A DNA stretch of 64,000 nucleotides from Accumulibacter sp. (GTDB taxonomy: Bacteria > Pseudomonadota > Gammaproteobacteria > Burkholderiales > Rhodocyclaceae): contig JAFLDO010000024.1 in the NCBI GenBank assembly GCA_017302455.1, forward strand, positions 1 to 64,000, written 5' to 3'. Under the pieces are notes generated by a model. It worked only from the letters and a program-made list of their open reading frames with translations, was not told the origin of the DNA and ran no database searches. Made by a program: the position numbers and the translations under genes. This document shows, one piece after another, positions 25,617 through 33,560 of the stretch; position 1 is the first letter of the stretch, and every line of letters begins with the position of its first letter.

Positions 25617-26358
25617 AGCACTACCGTCAGGCATCCGGCCGCCCATCGGCGAGACCGCGCGAACCATCGAACTCGGCGAGAGCACAGTCCCCTACGTCCT
25701 GCGGCGGGCCAGACGCCGGACGATCGGTCTGACCATCGATCATCGCGGCTTGCGCGTCGGCGCACCCCAACGCGCCTCGCTGAGCGAAGTCGAGTCGGCG
25801 ATCCTGCGGCACGGCGAGTGGATCCGGAAGAAGCTCGATGAATGGCGGACTCGCCCGACCGCCGCACCGCTGCAAATCGTCGATGGACTGCGCCTGCCGG
25901 TACTCGGCAGCCCGGTCCAAATCCGCCTCGCCCGCGGCGCCAATCGCTGCGTGTGGAACCTCCAGATGGCCGAGCCGACGCTCACCCTCTGCCTGCGCTC
26001 CCCCGAAGAGGCGCCGCGCGTGCTCGAGCAGGTACTGCGCGCACGGGCGCGCGCACTCTTTGCCGAACGCCTGACCCACTACGCGCCGCTGCTTGGCGTT
26101 GCCGTGCCGCGTCTGTCGCTGTCGGCGGCGCGTACGCGCTGGGGAAGCTGCAGCCAACGGACCGGCATTCGCCTGAACTGGCGGCTGATCCATTTCCCAC
26201 CGCCGGTGGTCGACTACGTGGTGGCACACGAAGTGGCACACCTGCGCGAGATGAACCACAGCCCAGGCTTCTGGTCCATCGTTGCGCGACTGTACCCGGA
26301 TTACCGGAGCGCGCGCGACGAACTGAAGCGCCTCGCGGCCGATTGCCCACACTGGTAA
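25600..26358 (+). CDS. YgjP-like (SprT/DUF45) zinc metallopeptidase
   Basis: Protein of 252 residues in the M48-like YgjP/DUF45 group. The start at ATG 25600 overlaps the plsC end by 17 bases; a longer frame would lie deep within plsC. It shows the family's beta-rich N-terminal half (YVLRRARRRTIGLTI...GEWIRKKLDEW), the conserved LSLSAARTRWGSCSQRTGIRLNWRLI near 175-200, and the zinc site VVAHEVAHLREMNHSPGFW near 207-225 with HEVAH and a downstream histidine. It is predicted to be soluble. The physiological substrate of this family is not known. Confidence 0.88.
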   Translation: MPWRPEALPSGIRPPIGETARTIELGESTVPYVLRRARRRTIGLTIDHRGLRVGAPQRASLSEVESAILRHGEWIRKKLDEWRTRPTAAPLQIVDGLRLPVLGSPVQIRLARGANRCVWNLQMAEPTLTLCLRSPEEAPRVLEQVLRARARALFAERLTHYAPLLGVAVPRLSLSAARTRWGSCSQRTGIRLNWRLIHFPPPVVDYVVAHEVAHLREMNHSPGFWSIVARLYPDYRSARDELKRLAADCPHW

Positions 26359-26367
26359 GGAGAACAC

Positions 26368-26754
26368 ATGAGAATCCTGCATACGATGTTGCGCGTCGGC
26401 GATCTCGATCGCTCGCTGGCCTTTTACACCGAGGTCCTGGGGATGCACGCCTTGCGTCGCCAGGACTACCCGAGCGGGCGCTTCACGCTGGCATTTGTCG
26501 GCTACGGCCCGGAATCTGCGGGAGCGGTCCTCGAACTCACCCACAACTGGGACACGCCAGCCTACGAAATCGGCACCGGCTTCGGTCACGTGGCGATCGA
26601 AGTTGCCGACGCCTACGCGGCCTGCGCAGAGATCAAGGCGCGTGGCGGCAAGGTGGTGCGCGAAGCCGGGCCGATGAAGCACGGCACGACGGTGATCGCT
26701 TTCGTCGAGGACCCCGACGGCTACAAGATCGAGTTGATCCAGAAGAAGGCCTGA
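26368..26754 (+). CDS. gloA: Lactoylglutathione lyase (glyoxalase I)
   Basis: Detoxifies methylglyoxal by converting its glutathione hemithioacetal to S-lactoylglutathione. The 128 residues match the classic bacterial enzyme: [20 protein letters not shown] at the start with the metal ligand His5, [20 protein letters not shown], an ELTHNWD loop with ligand Glu, [11 protein letters not shown] with ligand His near 74, and the end [19 protein letters not shown] with the final Glu near 122. The ATG has AAGGAGA at 26357-26363. It is the last gene before the accessory region. Confidence 0.96.
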   Translation: MRILHTMLRVGDLDRSLAFYTEVLGMHALRRQDYPSGRFTLAFVGYGPESAGAVLELTHNWDTPAYEIGTGFGHVAIEVADAYAACAEIKARGGKVVREAGPMKHGTTVIAFVEDPDGYKIELIQKKA

Positions 26755-26794
26755 AACGACGCACTGTCTCTGCTGCGGAGGAGTAGCCACGCGC

Positions 26795-26836
26795 AGGCAG
26801 TCGGGTCAGAACCCGTGGGCTTTGACCCGACTGCCT
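26795..26836. terminator. Long hairpin after gloA
   Basis: A perfect 14-bp stem, 26795-26808 with 26823-26836 (AGGCAGTCGGGTCA paired with its complement), and a 14-base loop. No T-tract follows. It lies 40 bases after gloA and touches the end of the amylase relic, so it may end transcripts from both sides. Confidence 0.6.
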
Positions 26837-26837
26837 C

Positions 26838-26935
26838 GGCGCCCCCTACGGCACGATGTCGCCGCCACCCGCCTGCGCATGGTTCGCCAGGACGAGGACT
26901 TCTGAAGGCGGCAAGTCACGTATCTCGACAAAGGC
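26838..26935 (-). pseudogene. Relic of an alpha-amylase gene, 3' end
   Basis: These 98 bases match 35488-35585, the last part of the intact amylase gene, with only four differences. On the minus strand they encode the same end (VEIRDLPPSEVLVLANH.QAGGGDIVP) and the same stop codon. The rest of the gene is missing here; beyond 26935 similarity fades within about 20 bases. Together with the 5' relic at 31844-31897 it brackets the helicase/Hsp70-like cassette. About 100 bases from here to the Hsp70-like gene hold nothing I recognise. Confidence 0.9.
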
Positions 26936-27039
26936 AAATGCCACCCGCAGGCGTCCCGGCCCGGACTCCCGCGTGGCCCGGCCATTGGAAATTGACGGGT
27001 GCTAGATGGTGGGCCGACAGTGTTGGTCGATCACAAGGT

Positions 27040-28653
27040 TCAACCATCGTCCCAATCAAAATGTTCCCGCAAGGGAAGGCGTGAAGCTTTGTCGTCTTCG
27101 ACCTCGGCCATCGAGACAATTTGTCCTAGGTTGAAGACGTCCATGCCTAGGCCAAAGGCCACGGATACGCGGTGGAACTGTTCTGGGGAGAGGTTCTGAG
27201 CCTTTAAGCGCTCTGGTAGAGGTAATCTGATGGGTGAAAGAGGCACGCCCGCTTGACTGGCCGCCACATACAAGGACTGCACAAAGGTATCGCATAACGA
27301 CCCGCCACCGCAGAGGAAGACCCGAATTCCGCTTGTCCAGTTTGGCGATCGCCTGTACCGCTTCATTCTGGTTCTCCGGAGGACCGACGAGATCGCGCTT
27401 GCGACATCGGTCGTGTGAGCTTGATCCGCACGCTGCACCTCTTCAAACCGCATTCCACTCACCTCGCTGAACTTAACCGCCGACGGCACCGACGATGCAT
27501 CTTCCCAACTTCCCTGCCGCTCTACCAGACACGATTGAAGGCGTCGTGACATAAGATAGTGGGTACCGAGGTTCTTAACCGCAGCCGAGAAGATCGGGAA
27601 ACGATCTTCGCCGGACTGGTCGTCTCGGTGAACATTGAAGGTGACGACATCAACCGTACCCGCGCCAACGTCGATTAGCAGGTGAAGATCGTGCTGCCTT
27701 TGTGGGCTTCGGGTGTAGCTGGCGATCTGAGCAACGAACTCCGGCACGATCGCAAAAGGTGGCAAGCTCTCGTCCTTAAAGTTGTCTAGGCGTCCGAGAG
27801 CATGCTCTGCTCGATCAGAGCTGATGGGAGCCATTCCCAAACTGGTCATCCAAGCGGCTTTCGCTGCATGCGCGTACTTGAGCCGGACCTCGTTGTCGTG
27901 CCAAGGGGTTGTAGGGGCGCCAAGGTTAACGTGCCATTCCAACGATCGGTTCTGAACGAGCCCCTGGTGGCGATGAAACCACCACGCTCTTACATACCGC
28001 ATTATCAGTGCCAAGAATACCGTTGTATCGATCAGAGTCGCTTTTGATGCGTGCCCTTCGAGGAAAGGTAGCTTGAGGTCGGAGGCGACCCTAGCCGCAT
28101 CAAGAGATCTACCCAGAACACACGAGCGATCCCTAAGAACGGAAAACTCACCCGGCAAGGTAAACCGCTCCTCGCCAGCCTTGACTCCTTCCCAGTCCAC
28201 GATGAAGACGTCACCACCGAAACCTATTGACGCCTTGGTATATGCCGTGCCGAAGTCGATACCTAAGTATACGGCATAGGTATTTCCAGTTGCTGAGAGT
28301 GTCGTGGCACCTCCCAGATTCACCCAGTCATCCGGTTTCTTGAATTCATCTGGATGCGCAAGCCGAAATGGCCTTACAGTTACCGGAGAAATCAGTGTCG
28401 AAGGAGGTGTCGCCTGCTTGCGGAGAGACGATGAAGATTTCCTTGCGGGTTCAGGAGCAGTGTTGTTTCGCGACACAGAGCCGGCGGAACTAGCGTGTGG
28501 AACGGCCGGTTTCGGGGAGTCGACACGGCCATCATAACTGACGTGAAGAGTCCCGTTCGGCCGCCTTGTTACCCGCATTCTGCCAATTCCCCAATTGGGA
28601 TCTTTGACAAGCGATGGACTTGTCTGCCGATTTCTCCTGCCATTCTTGTCCAT
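27040..28653 (-). CDS. Hsp70/actin-fold (ASKHA) ATPase of the two-gene cassette
   Basis: Protein of 537 residues from the ATG at 28653; a TTG at 28695 would add 14 residues and overlap the helicase. Three nucleotide-binding motifs of the actin-Hsp70 superfamily are seen: phosphate-1 YLGIDFGTAYTKAS near 129-142, phosphate-2 HLLIDVGAGTVDVVTFN near 324-340, and adenosine IRVFLCGGGSLCDTF near 442-456. The first 45 residues contain KDPNWGIGRMRVTRRP, like the small beta-barrels of helicase-associated proteins, followed by a low-complexity linker to about 90. There is no substrate-binding domain of true DnaK. It lies 14 bases after the helicase gene and its base composition is clearly less GC-rich than the flanks. 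I know of no named function for it. Confidence 0.82.
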   Translation of the reverse strand: MDKNGRRNRQTSPSLVKDPNWGIGRMRVTRRPNGTLHVSYDGRVDSPKPAVPHASSAGSVSRNNTAPEPARKSSSSLRKQATPPSTLISPVTVRPFRLAHPDEFKKPDDWVNLGGATTLSATGNTYAVYLGIDFGTAYTKASIGFGGDVFIVDWEGVKAGEERFTLPGEFSVLRDRSCVLGRSLDAARVASDLKLPFLEGHASKATLIDTTVFLALIMRYVRAWWFHRHQGLVQNRSLEWHVNLGAPTTPWHDNEVRLKYAHAAKAAWMTSLGMAPISSDRAEHALGRLDNFKDESLPPFAIVPEFVAQIASYTRSPQRQHDLHLLIDVGAGTVDVVTFNVHRDDQSGEDRFPIFSAAVKNLGTHYLMSRRLQSCLVERQGSWEDASSVPSAVKFSEVSGMRFEEVQRADQAHTTDVASAISSVLRRTRMKRYRRSPNWTSGIRVFLCGGGSLCDTFVQSLYVAASQAGVPLSPIRLPLPERLKAQNLSPEQFHRVSVAFGLGMDVFNLGQIVSMAEVEDDKASRLPLREHFDWDDG

Positions 28654-28667
28654 TTGCAAAAAAGGCC

Positions 28668-31600
28668 TCAAGCAAGTCTGGCAACACCGGCGCAAACGAA
28701 ATTCTTCATCGACTTGACCTGCTCACGTAGCTTAATGCGCTCGCGTTGCGCAGCGCATTTTGACTCAAACTTGTTGATTTTTCCTTGTGTCATATTTGCA
28801 GGCCCCTTCTTTCCCTGATCCAAGTACCGATGCAACTGCTCCCTCAGTCCTGGTAGCTTGCGCTCCATATGCTTTTCGAGAGAATCAATCTGGAATCGGG
28901 CTCTGTCGCTATTTTCATTCGCCTTACGTTCGATGACGCCGCTAAACAACTCATCGAGTTGCGCCTCCAGTTGGTCGAGGATTGCCTCAACACGGGCACC
29001 GTCAAGTTCGGCCGCAGCACTCAACCAGTCTTCTCCGTGCATACGGGCAAGATTCACCAGCAGGTCGGCATCGTCCTCGGACAAGAGCCTGGGGTCTCCC
29101 ACGCGCATTGCCGCGGAGAACAAGAGTTCCTCTGACTTAATTCCTTCAAAGCACCACCGTTTGACGCAGAATACGTATTCACCAGGCTGTAGCATATTGC
29201 CAACAAATTTCAGTTCCAAGCGAAGTGAAATGACAGGATAGAAGTGCTCGCCAACTTCGCGAAGCCTTTCACTAACGAAACGGACCAGCGGATGAAACTG
29301 ATTAATGACTTCAACGGCCCGGTTCGTTTTTGAACTTACCTTGTTCAGGAATCGGCATGACCTTGTGCTGCCGCTGGCCAGAAGAGTCTGCCCCAGAAGT
29401 TGCCTCTTTCGCAGAAAGTCGTCGAACTGTCCGGCGACCCCGGGCGGAAGTTGAATATTGATCAATAATGGATCATTAGGGTGCTGTTCGAAGCGATGGC
29501 CCGGCGCGTGCGTATTCAAGAAGTCCCGTACATAGACCATAAGATCGGCTTCGGTAACACGCCGCGAAAATTCCTGCGCAGCGGTGATCTTTTCAAGCAA
29601 TAACCCGCCATGGGCGATCATCTGCGCGGCATTCTGCTCAAGCTGGTTCTGGACCTGCCGAAGGTTTTCGAGTGCCTGTGCGGCTTGCTCGATGCGGAGG
29701 TTTTCCTCATCGACCGTGAGGGGACGCGTGAGCAGTTCTGCCTCTAGTTTCGAGATCGTGGCCCCGACCACCGGTTCTGGCTCTCCAAGAGCCTCCTCGA
29801 AAATCCTGAGGCGATTCATCAGGCGGGCGACGATCCGGTCGTCGATGGTGTCTTTGAAATAAAGATTCCAGATATGAAGCAAATCCGATTCTTGCCCTAG
29901 GCGGTCGATACGACCAATACGCTGCTCGACGCGCATGGGGTTCCACGGAAGGTCATAGTTAACGAGCACGTGGCAGAATTGCAGGTCAACGCCTTCCGCT
30001 GCCACTTCGGTGGAAACGAGAACCTTTAGCTTTTTGTCCTCCCGAAAGTCATCGATGACTTCTTGTTTCGGGCGAGACATGTTTCCCCAGATCAAAGTCG
30101 ACTCGATCCTGGCTCGGTTCAGCCGATCGACGAGATATAGCGCGGTTGCCCGGAAGGCGGTAAAGAGAACAACCTTCTCCATCGGTTGTTGTTCCATGAA
30201 CGCCGTCAACACGTCGCGCAGACGTTCGAACTTCGAGTCGTTTCGTTCAAGTTCGTCCGCGGTGATCTTACGCGGAAGTCTGGCCTGCAAGAATTCCTTC
30301 AGCGAAATCGAGAGGTCCGGCTCCGCATCCTCCAGTTCAAGCTCATCTGCGATGTCATCGATCCAACTGGTATCTCCCGACATCCAAGCACGCGCAGTCG
30401 CGGCAGGGCAACTGCACACCTGGCGTTGTGGTGTGGTCAGCAGAAAACCGTCGGAGATATCGCGTTGCCAAGCATAGTCACGAGTCAGGTCTGTGACGGC
30501 TTGATAGAACTCTCGCTCAAGGTCGGTCATAGCCACACACTCACGCTGAATGGCGCGTTGCGGTCTTTTCATGCCCAGAACGTCCCGTTTCCGAGTCCGC
30601 GTCACGGCGTGCCCCATCAGGTTGATACGTTCCAGAGACTCCGCAAGTTGGGCGCGGTATCCCTTCTCTCGGAGCCGCGCATCCGTTGGCGGCTCGTCTA
30701 CCAATGAACGGAGTTGAAGTGAGTTCTCCAAGAGTGGTTGCTCTGCCGCTTCTTTGAGGCGGGCGACAATCCTGGCTGCATTCGCGGTCGAATCTAGCGC
30801 CAGATCCCGAGCCTGTACCAGCGGTCGGTTGGCTTCGAGCATCTGAGCGAAATCATGAGGGTATCGGAAATGCTCAGGGTCAGTCAGGGTGAGCAGGTTA
30901 AAGAGGTCATCGTTTCTTAGATTGATTGGTGTTGCTGAAAGCAGGACTAGGTAGTCGCTGGTGTCACGGACCAGTTCGCCGAGCGTGTAGGAAGCGCTTT
31001 CGCGATTCCGCATGTAATGGGCTTCATCAAAGATGGCCATGTCGATGAGCGGTTCATTGTCCGCGTTCTCGTCGATGATATCCGCGAGGAGCCTCCGAGC
31101 AGTCGGCTTCCGCACGTCGGCGGTCTTGGTTGCCTTCCAGTCCTTGGGTGGGCGAACGGATTGGTAGCTGACAACCCAGGCTTGTCCTTCACCTGTGGCT
31201 GTGCGTGGCTTTTTTAGTTCATTGATGAGGCCCTGTGCATCGAGAATACTGGCGTTGATGCCAAACCTGCGGAGCAGTTCGTCCCGCCACTTTTCTCGTA
31301 GCATAGCCGGGCAAATGACTAGCAAGCGACGCATATCAAAGCGCGCGCGCAGTTCTGTCCAGATGAGACCTGCCTCGATCGTCTTGCCAAGGCCGACTTC
31401 GTCCGCAATCAGGATGCCGTTGGCAGGAGACTCCAACAGGGTGAGGAGTGGTTTGTACTGGTGGGGGTAGAAGTCGGTATTCGTTATCCCCATGCTGTAC
31501 ACCAGATTGGCCAGCCGCCCCGCGAGGTGTACGTAGGTGAGGTTGCGCCGAAGGTCGGCGGCCCTCCCATAGGCCCCTAGGCGGATTAGTGCATAGTGGT

Positions 31601-31778
31601 CGTCGAGATCAACTTCTGAAGCCAGTTCCAGCTCATTTTCCGAAACGAAATCAGTCGTCCCGTCCGAAAACTTAACTTGGATGTACTGGCGCGTCCCTCG
31701 CATTCTGCGGTTTCCTGTACACGTACCGATCCGCCCCGGATTCAGCACAAGCCTGACCTCAGTCCCCTTCTGCCGCAT
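28668..31778 (-). CDS. RapA-like SNF2-family helicase of the two-gene cassette
   Basis: Protein of 1036 residues from the ATG at 31778, chosen because GAGGG stands five bases before it; a TTG at 31820 lacks such a site. A small N-terminal barrel-like region (about 5-50, GTEVRLVLNPGRIGTC...VKFSDGTTDFV) precedes a complete SNF2 motor: motif I LIADEVGLGKTIEAG (123-137), motif II FDEAH (250-254), motif III LLSATPI (279-285), then the second lobe with VSTEVAAEGVDLQFCHVLV and QRIGRIDRLGQ. About 370 C-terminal residues with helical, charged stretches are unassigned. The order resembles RapA, the RNA-polymerase recycling ATPase, but a stand-alone horizontally acquired copy paired with an ASKHA ATPase suggests a defence or plasmid/genome-integrity role. 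This is inference. It is the first gene of the pair. Confidence 0.88.
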   Translation of the reverse strand: MRQKGTEVRLVLNPGRIGTCTGNRRMRGTRQYIQVKFSDGTTDFVSENELELASEVDLDDHYALIRLGAYGRAADLRRNLTYVHLAGRLANLVYSMGITNTDFYPHQYKPLLTLLESPANGILIADEVGLGKTIEAGLIWTELRARFDMRRLLVICPAMLREKWRDELLRRFGINASILDAQGLINELKKPRTATGEGQAWVVSYQSVRPPKDWKATKTADVRKPTARRLLADIIDENADNEPLIDMAIFDEAHYMRNRESASYTLGELVRDTSDYLVLLSATPINLRNDDLFNLLTLTDPEHFRYPHDFAQMLEANRPLVQARDLALDSTANAARIVARLKEAAEQPLLENSLQLRSLVDEPPTDARLREKGYRAQLAESLERINLMGHAVTRTRKRDVLGMKRPQRAIQRECVAMTDLEREFYQAVTDLTRDYAWQRDISDGFLLTTPQRQVCSCPAATARAWMSGDTSWIDDIADELELEDAEPDLSISLKEFLQARLPRKITADELERNDSKFERLRDVLTAFMEQQPMEKVVLFTAFRATALYLVDRLNRARIESTLIWGNMSRPKQEVIDDFREDKKLKVLVSTEVAAEGVDLQFCHVLVNYDLPWNPMRVEQRIGRIDRLGQESDLLHIWNLYFKDTIDDRIVARLMNRLRIFEEALGEPEPVVGATISKLEAELLTRPLTVDEENLRIEQAAQALENLRQVQNQLEQNAAQMIAHGGLLLEKITAAQEFSRRVTEADLMVYVRDFLNTHAPGHRFEQHPNDPLLINIQLPPGVAGQFDDFLRKRQLLGQTLLASGSTRSCRFLNKVSSKTNRAVEVINQFHPLVRFVSERLREVGEHFYPVISLRLELKFVGNMLQPGEYVFCVKRWCFEGIKSEELLFSAAMRVGDPRLLSEDDADLLVNLARMHGEDWLSAAAELDGARVEAILDQLEAQLDELFSGVIERKANENSDRARFQIDSLEKHMERKLPGLREQLHRYLDQGKKGPANMTQGKINKFESKCAAQRERIKLREQVKSMKNFVCAGVARLA

Positions 31779-31843
31779 GACGTCCCTCACCCTCTGTTCT
31801 TTGAGAGCATTATGGATCAACGAGGCCTTGCCCGATAGTCAAT

Positions 31844-31897
31844 TTATGCGCGCACTGCGAGCCGCGGACGTTTGAGGACCTGCTTGGCGAACTGCAT
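31844..31897 (-). pseudogene. Relic of an alpha-amylase gene, 5' end
   Basis: Read from 31897 on the minus strand, the sequence begins MQFAKQVLKRPR and stops after 17 residues; the intact amylase begins MQFANQALKQPRP. The DNA match continues upstream of the start codon to 31960, where an IS element interrupts it, and resumes after the element. It is the other end of the gene whose tail is at 26838-26935. The helicase start lies 66 bases beyond the relic's stop. Confidence 0.82.
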
Positions 31898-31960
31898 GGC
31901 GAGGACACCTTCTTTGAAAAGACGGATGGATCGTGAAGAGGCACGGACGTGCACCCTGCC

Positions 31961-33244
31961 CAGGGCCTCGCCACTCGGATGTCATAGTGGCGTGAGCCCC
32001 AGGATCCTTGCCCGGATGTCGTCATCCCAAGCCGCTCTCTTGCGCTTCATGCGTAGGCTACATTTGGTCTTGTCGGTCGTATCGAGACGGAGCAAGTTGA
32101 GCACGATCTTCTTCAGGAGGGAGCAGTTCTGTGGGGCGTTATCCTTGCGCACGGTGCTGGCATCCTCGCCGAAGCTGACGTCGAGAACCCAGTGAAGCCG
32201 GTTCTCGATACCCCAATGCGCCCGAACTGCTGTCGCGAGGTGTTCGGCGGTCAACTCACGAGAACTGATGTAGTAGCGTCGCTCCAGGTCGGATTCCTTG
32301 TCACCCACCGTCCGGAGGGAGTCGACAAGACCGATTGCCTTGCACTTGGGCCAATCGGCCAGATTGACGACGCCTGCCGCCGGCAGCACCGAAGCGATCT
32401 GGCCGACGACTCGACCATGGGACGCGAGGACCTGCCGGTTCCGGTCAACCGCCTCCGATTGATACTGGTCGATGAATTCCGTCTTGATGGCTTCCAACAG
32501 GGTCGGTTGATTGTCTTTGACCGCCAACAGGTAGTCGCCACCCTGGTCCGTGATCTGACGGGCAAAACTCTTCTGGCACCCCATCGCATCGATGCTGACC
32601 AGCAAGCCATTAATATAAAGCGCTTTCAGGAGTTCCGGGATGGCGGTGATCTCATTGCTCTTGCTGGCAACCTTTTCCTGGCCGAGAACAACGCCCAGTT
32701 CCGTCGCGAAGGCGCTGACCATGTGAATCGCACTCTCGCCGCCACTGCCCGACCCGCGCACCGTCTTGCCGTCGACCGCCACGACGCCTCGCAGGGCGCC
32801 CACCACTCCAGCCACCCAGCGCCGGAACGCTGCCTCAAATTGCTTCGGATCCAGCGCCTGGAAGATGCGCAGAAAGGTCTTTTCCGAAGGAATTCCATTC
32901 TTGAGCACCAGAAATTCACGCAGCCACGCCTCCTTCGTGCGGCCCCACTCCGCCATGTCTTCGATGGTATCGCAGTCGGAGAGGACCGCGGAAATGGCGA
33001 TCACAAGAATCTCCAGGAAATCATGCAGCGTCCCGTTACTCGGCTTCCGCGGATCGGTCACTTCACCCAAACAGCATACCAGGCTTGCCCCCGTCGTCTT
33101 GGTCATTCCTTACGCCCAAAAGACGAGAGTAGACCCGATTTCCTGTGGGTTCACAAGACCATGGCATAAGACCATGAATGTTAACGGTTTTCTCCTTCCG
33201 CTATATGACGACGGAGATTATGTCTTCCGAGTGGCGAGGCCCTG
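31961..33244. mobile_element. ISAs1-family insertion sequence, complete
   Basis: The element is 1284 bp with perfect 19-bp terminal inverted repeats, CAGGGCCTCGCCACTCGGA at 31961-31979 and its complement at 33226-33244. It is flanked by 10-bp direct repeats GCACCCTGCC at 31951-31960 and 33245-33254, the target duplication size usual for ISAs1. It carries one transposase gene. Removing it and one repeat restores a sequence like the region upstream of the intact amylase. Confidence 0.95.
31982..33106 (-). CDS. ISAs1-family transposase
   Basis: DDE transposase of 374 residues, apparently intact. The N-terminal H-repeat type domain reads DPRKPSNGTLHDFLEILVIA...DCDTIEDMAEWGRTKEAWLR near 18-62. 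The catalytic core shows VVAVDGKTVRGS near 120, LVSIDAMGCQKSFA near 180 and the Glu in HWGIENRLHWVLDVSFGEDAS near 310-330. It fills nearly the whole insertion sequence and ends 3 bases from the left inverted repeat. Full length and perfect ends suggest a recent, possibly still active copy. Confidence 0.95.
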   Translation of the reverse strand: MTKTTGASLVCCLGEVTDPRKPSNGTLHDFLEILVIAISAVLSDCDTIEDMAEWGRTKEAWLREFLVLKNGIPSEKTFLRIFQALDPKQFEAAFRRWVAGVVGALRGVVAVDGKTVRGSGSGGESAIHMVSAFATELGVVLGQEKVASKSNEITAIPELLKALYINGLLVSIDAMGCQKSFARQITDQGGDYLLAVKDNQPTLLEAIKTEFIDQYQSEAVDRNRQVLASHGRVVGQIASVLPAAGVVNLADWPKCKAIGLVDSLRTVGDKESDLERRYYISSRELTAEHLATAVRAHWGIENRLHWVLDVSFGEDASTVRKDNAPQNCSLLKKIVLNLLRLDTTDKTKCSLRMKRKRAAWDDDIRARILGLTPL

Positions 33245-33560
33245 GCACCCTGCCCAATCCGTGTGGTCGGTTCAGCACCGTCTCACCAACCCGGCGGTGA
33301 CACCGCACCGCATGCGCGCTCAGCAGATGTGACGATGGCGCCGAAAACCACACAAAGACCATTAAAGAAGGCACTTGGTGCACTTGCCAAGTAATGTGCA
33401 TGAAAATGTTTCGCACACCGTTGCGTGTCGCCAATTCAGGCCTCGTCAACGTGACAAAAGCGCTTCGGAATAGGGTCTCAGATTCAAGTCTGTGACTGGT
33501 CACCTCGACCTTCCGGAAGCCTCGCCATGTCGCGCAAAGCTAGGACCGTGACCCTCCCGA
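33245..33560. other. Gap between ISAs1 and IS4 elements
   Basis: No gene is supported in these 316 bases. The first 125 or so (33245-33370) are a diverged copy of the region upstream of the intact amylase at about 37506-37630: both carry CACCCTGCCC, GTGTGGTCG and end in CATTAAAGA. The remainder up to the IS4 target duplication (33553-33560) shows no relation to anything else in the window. Confidence 0.7.
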
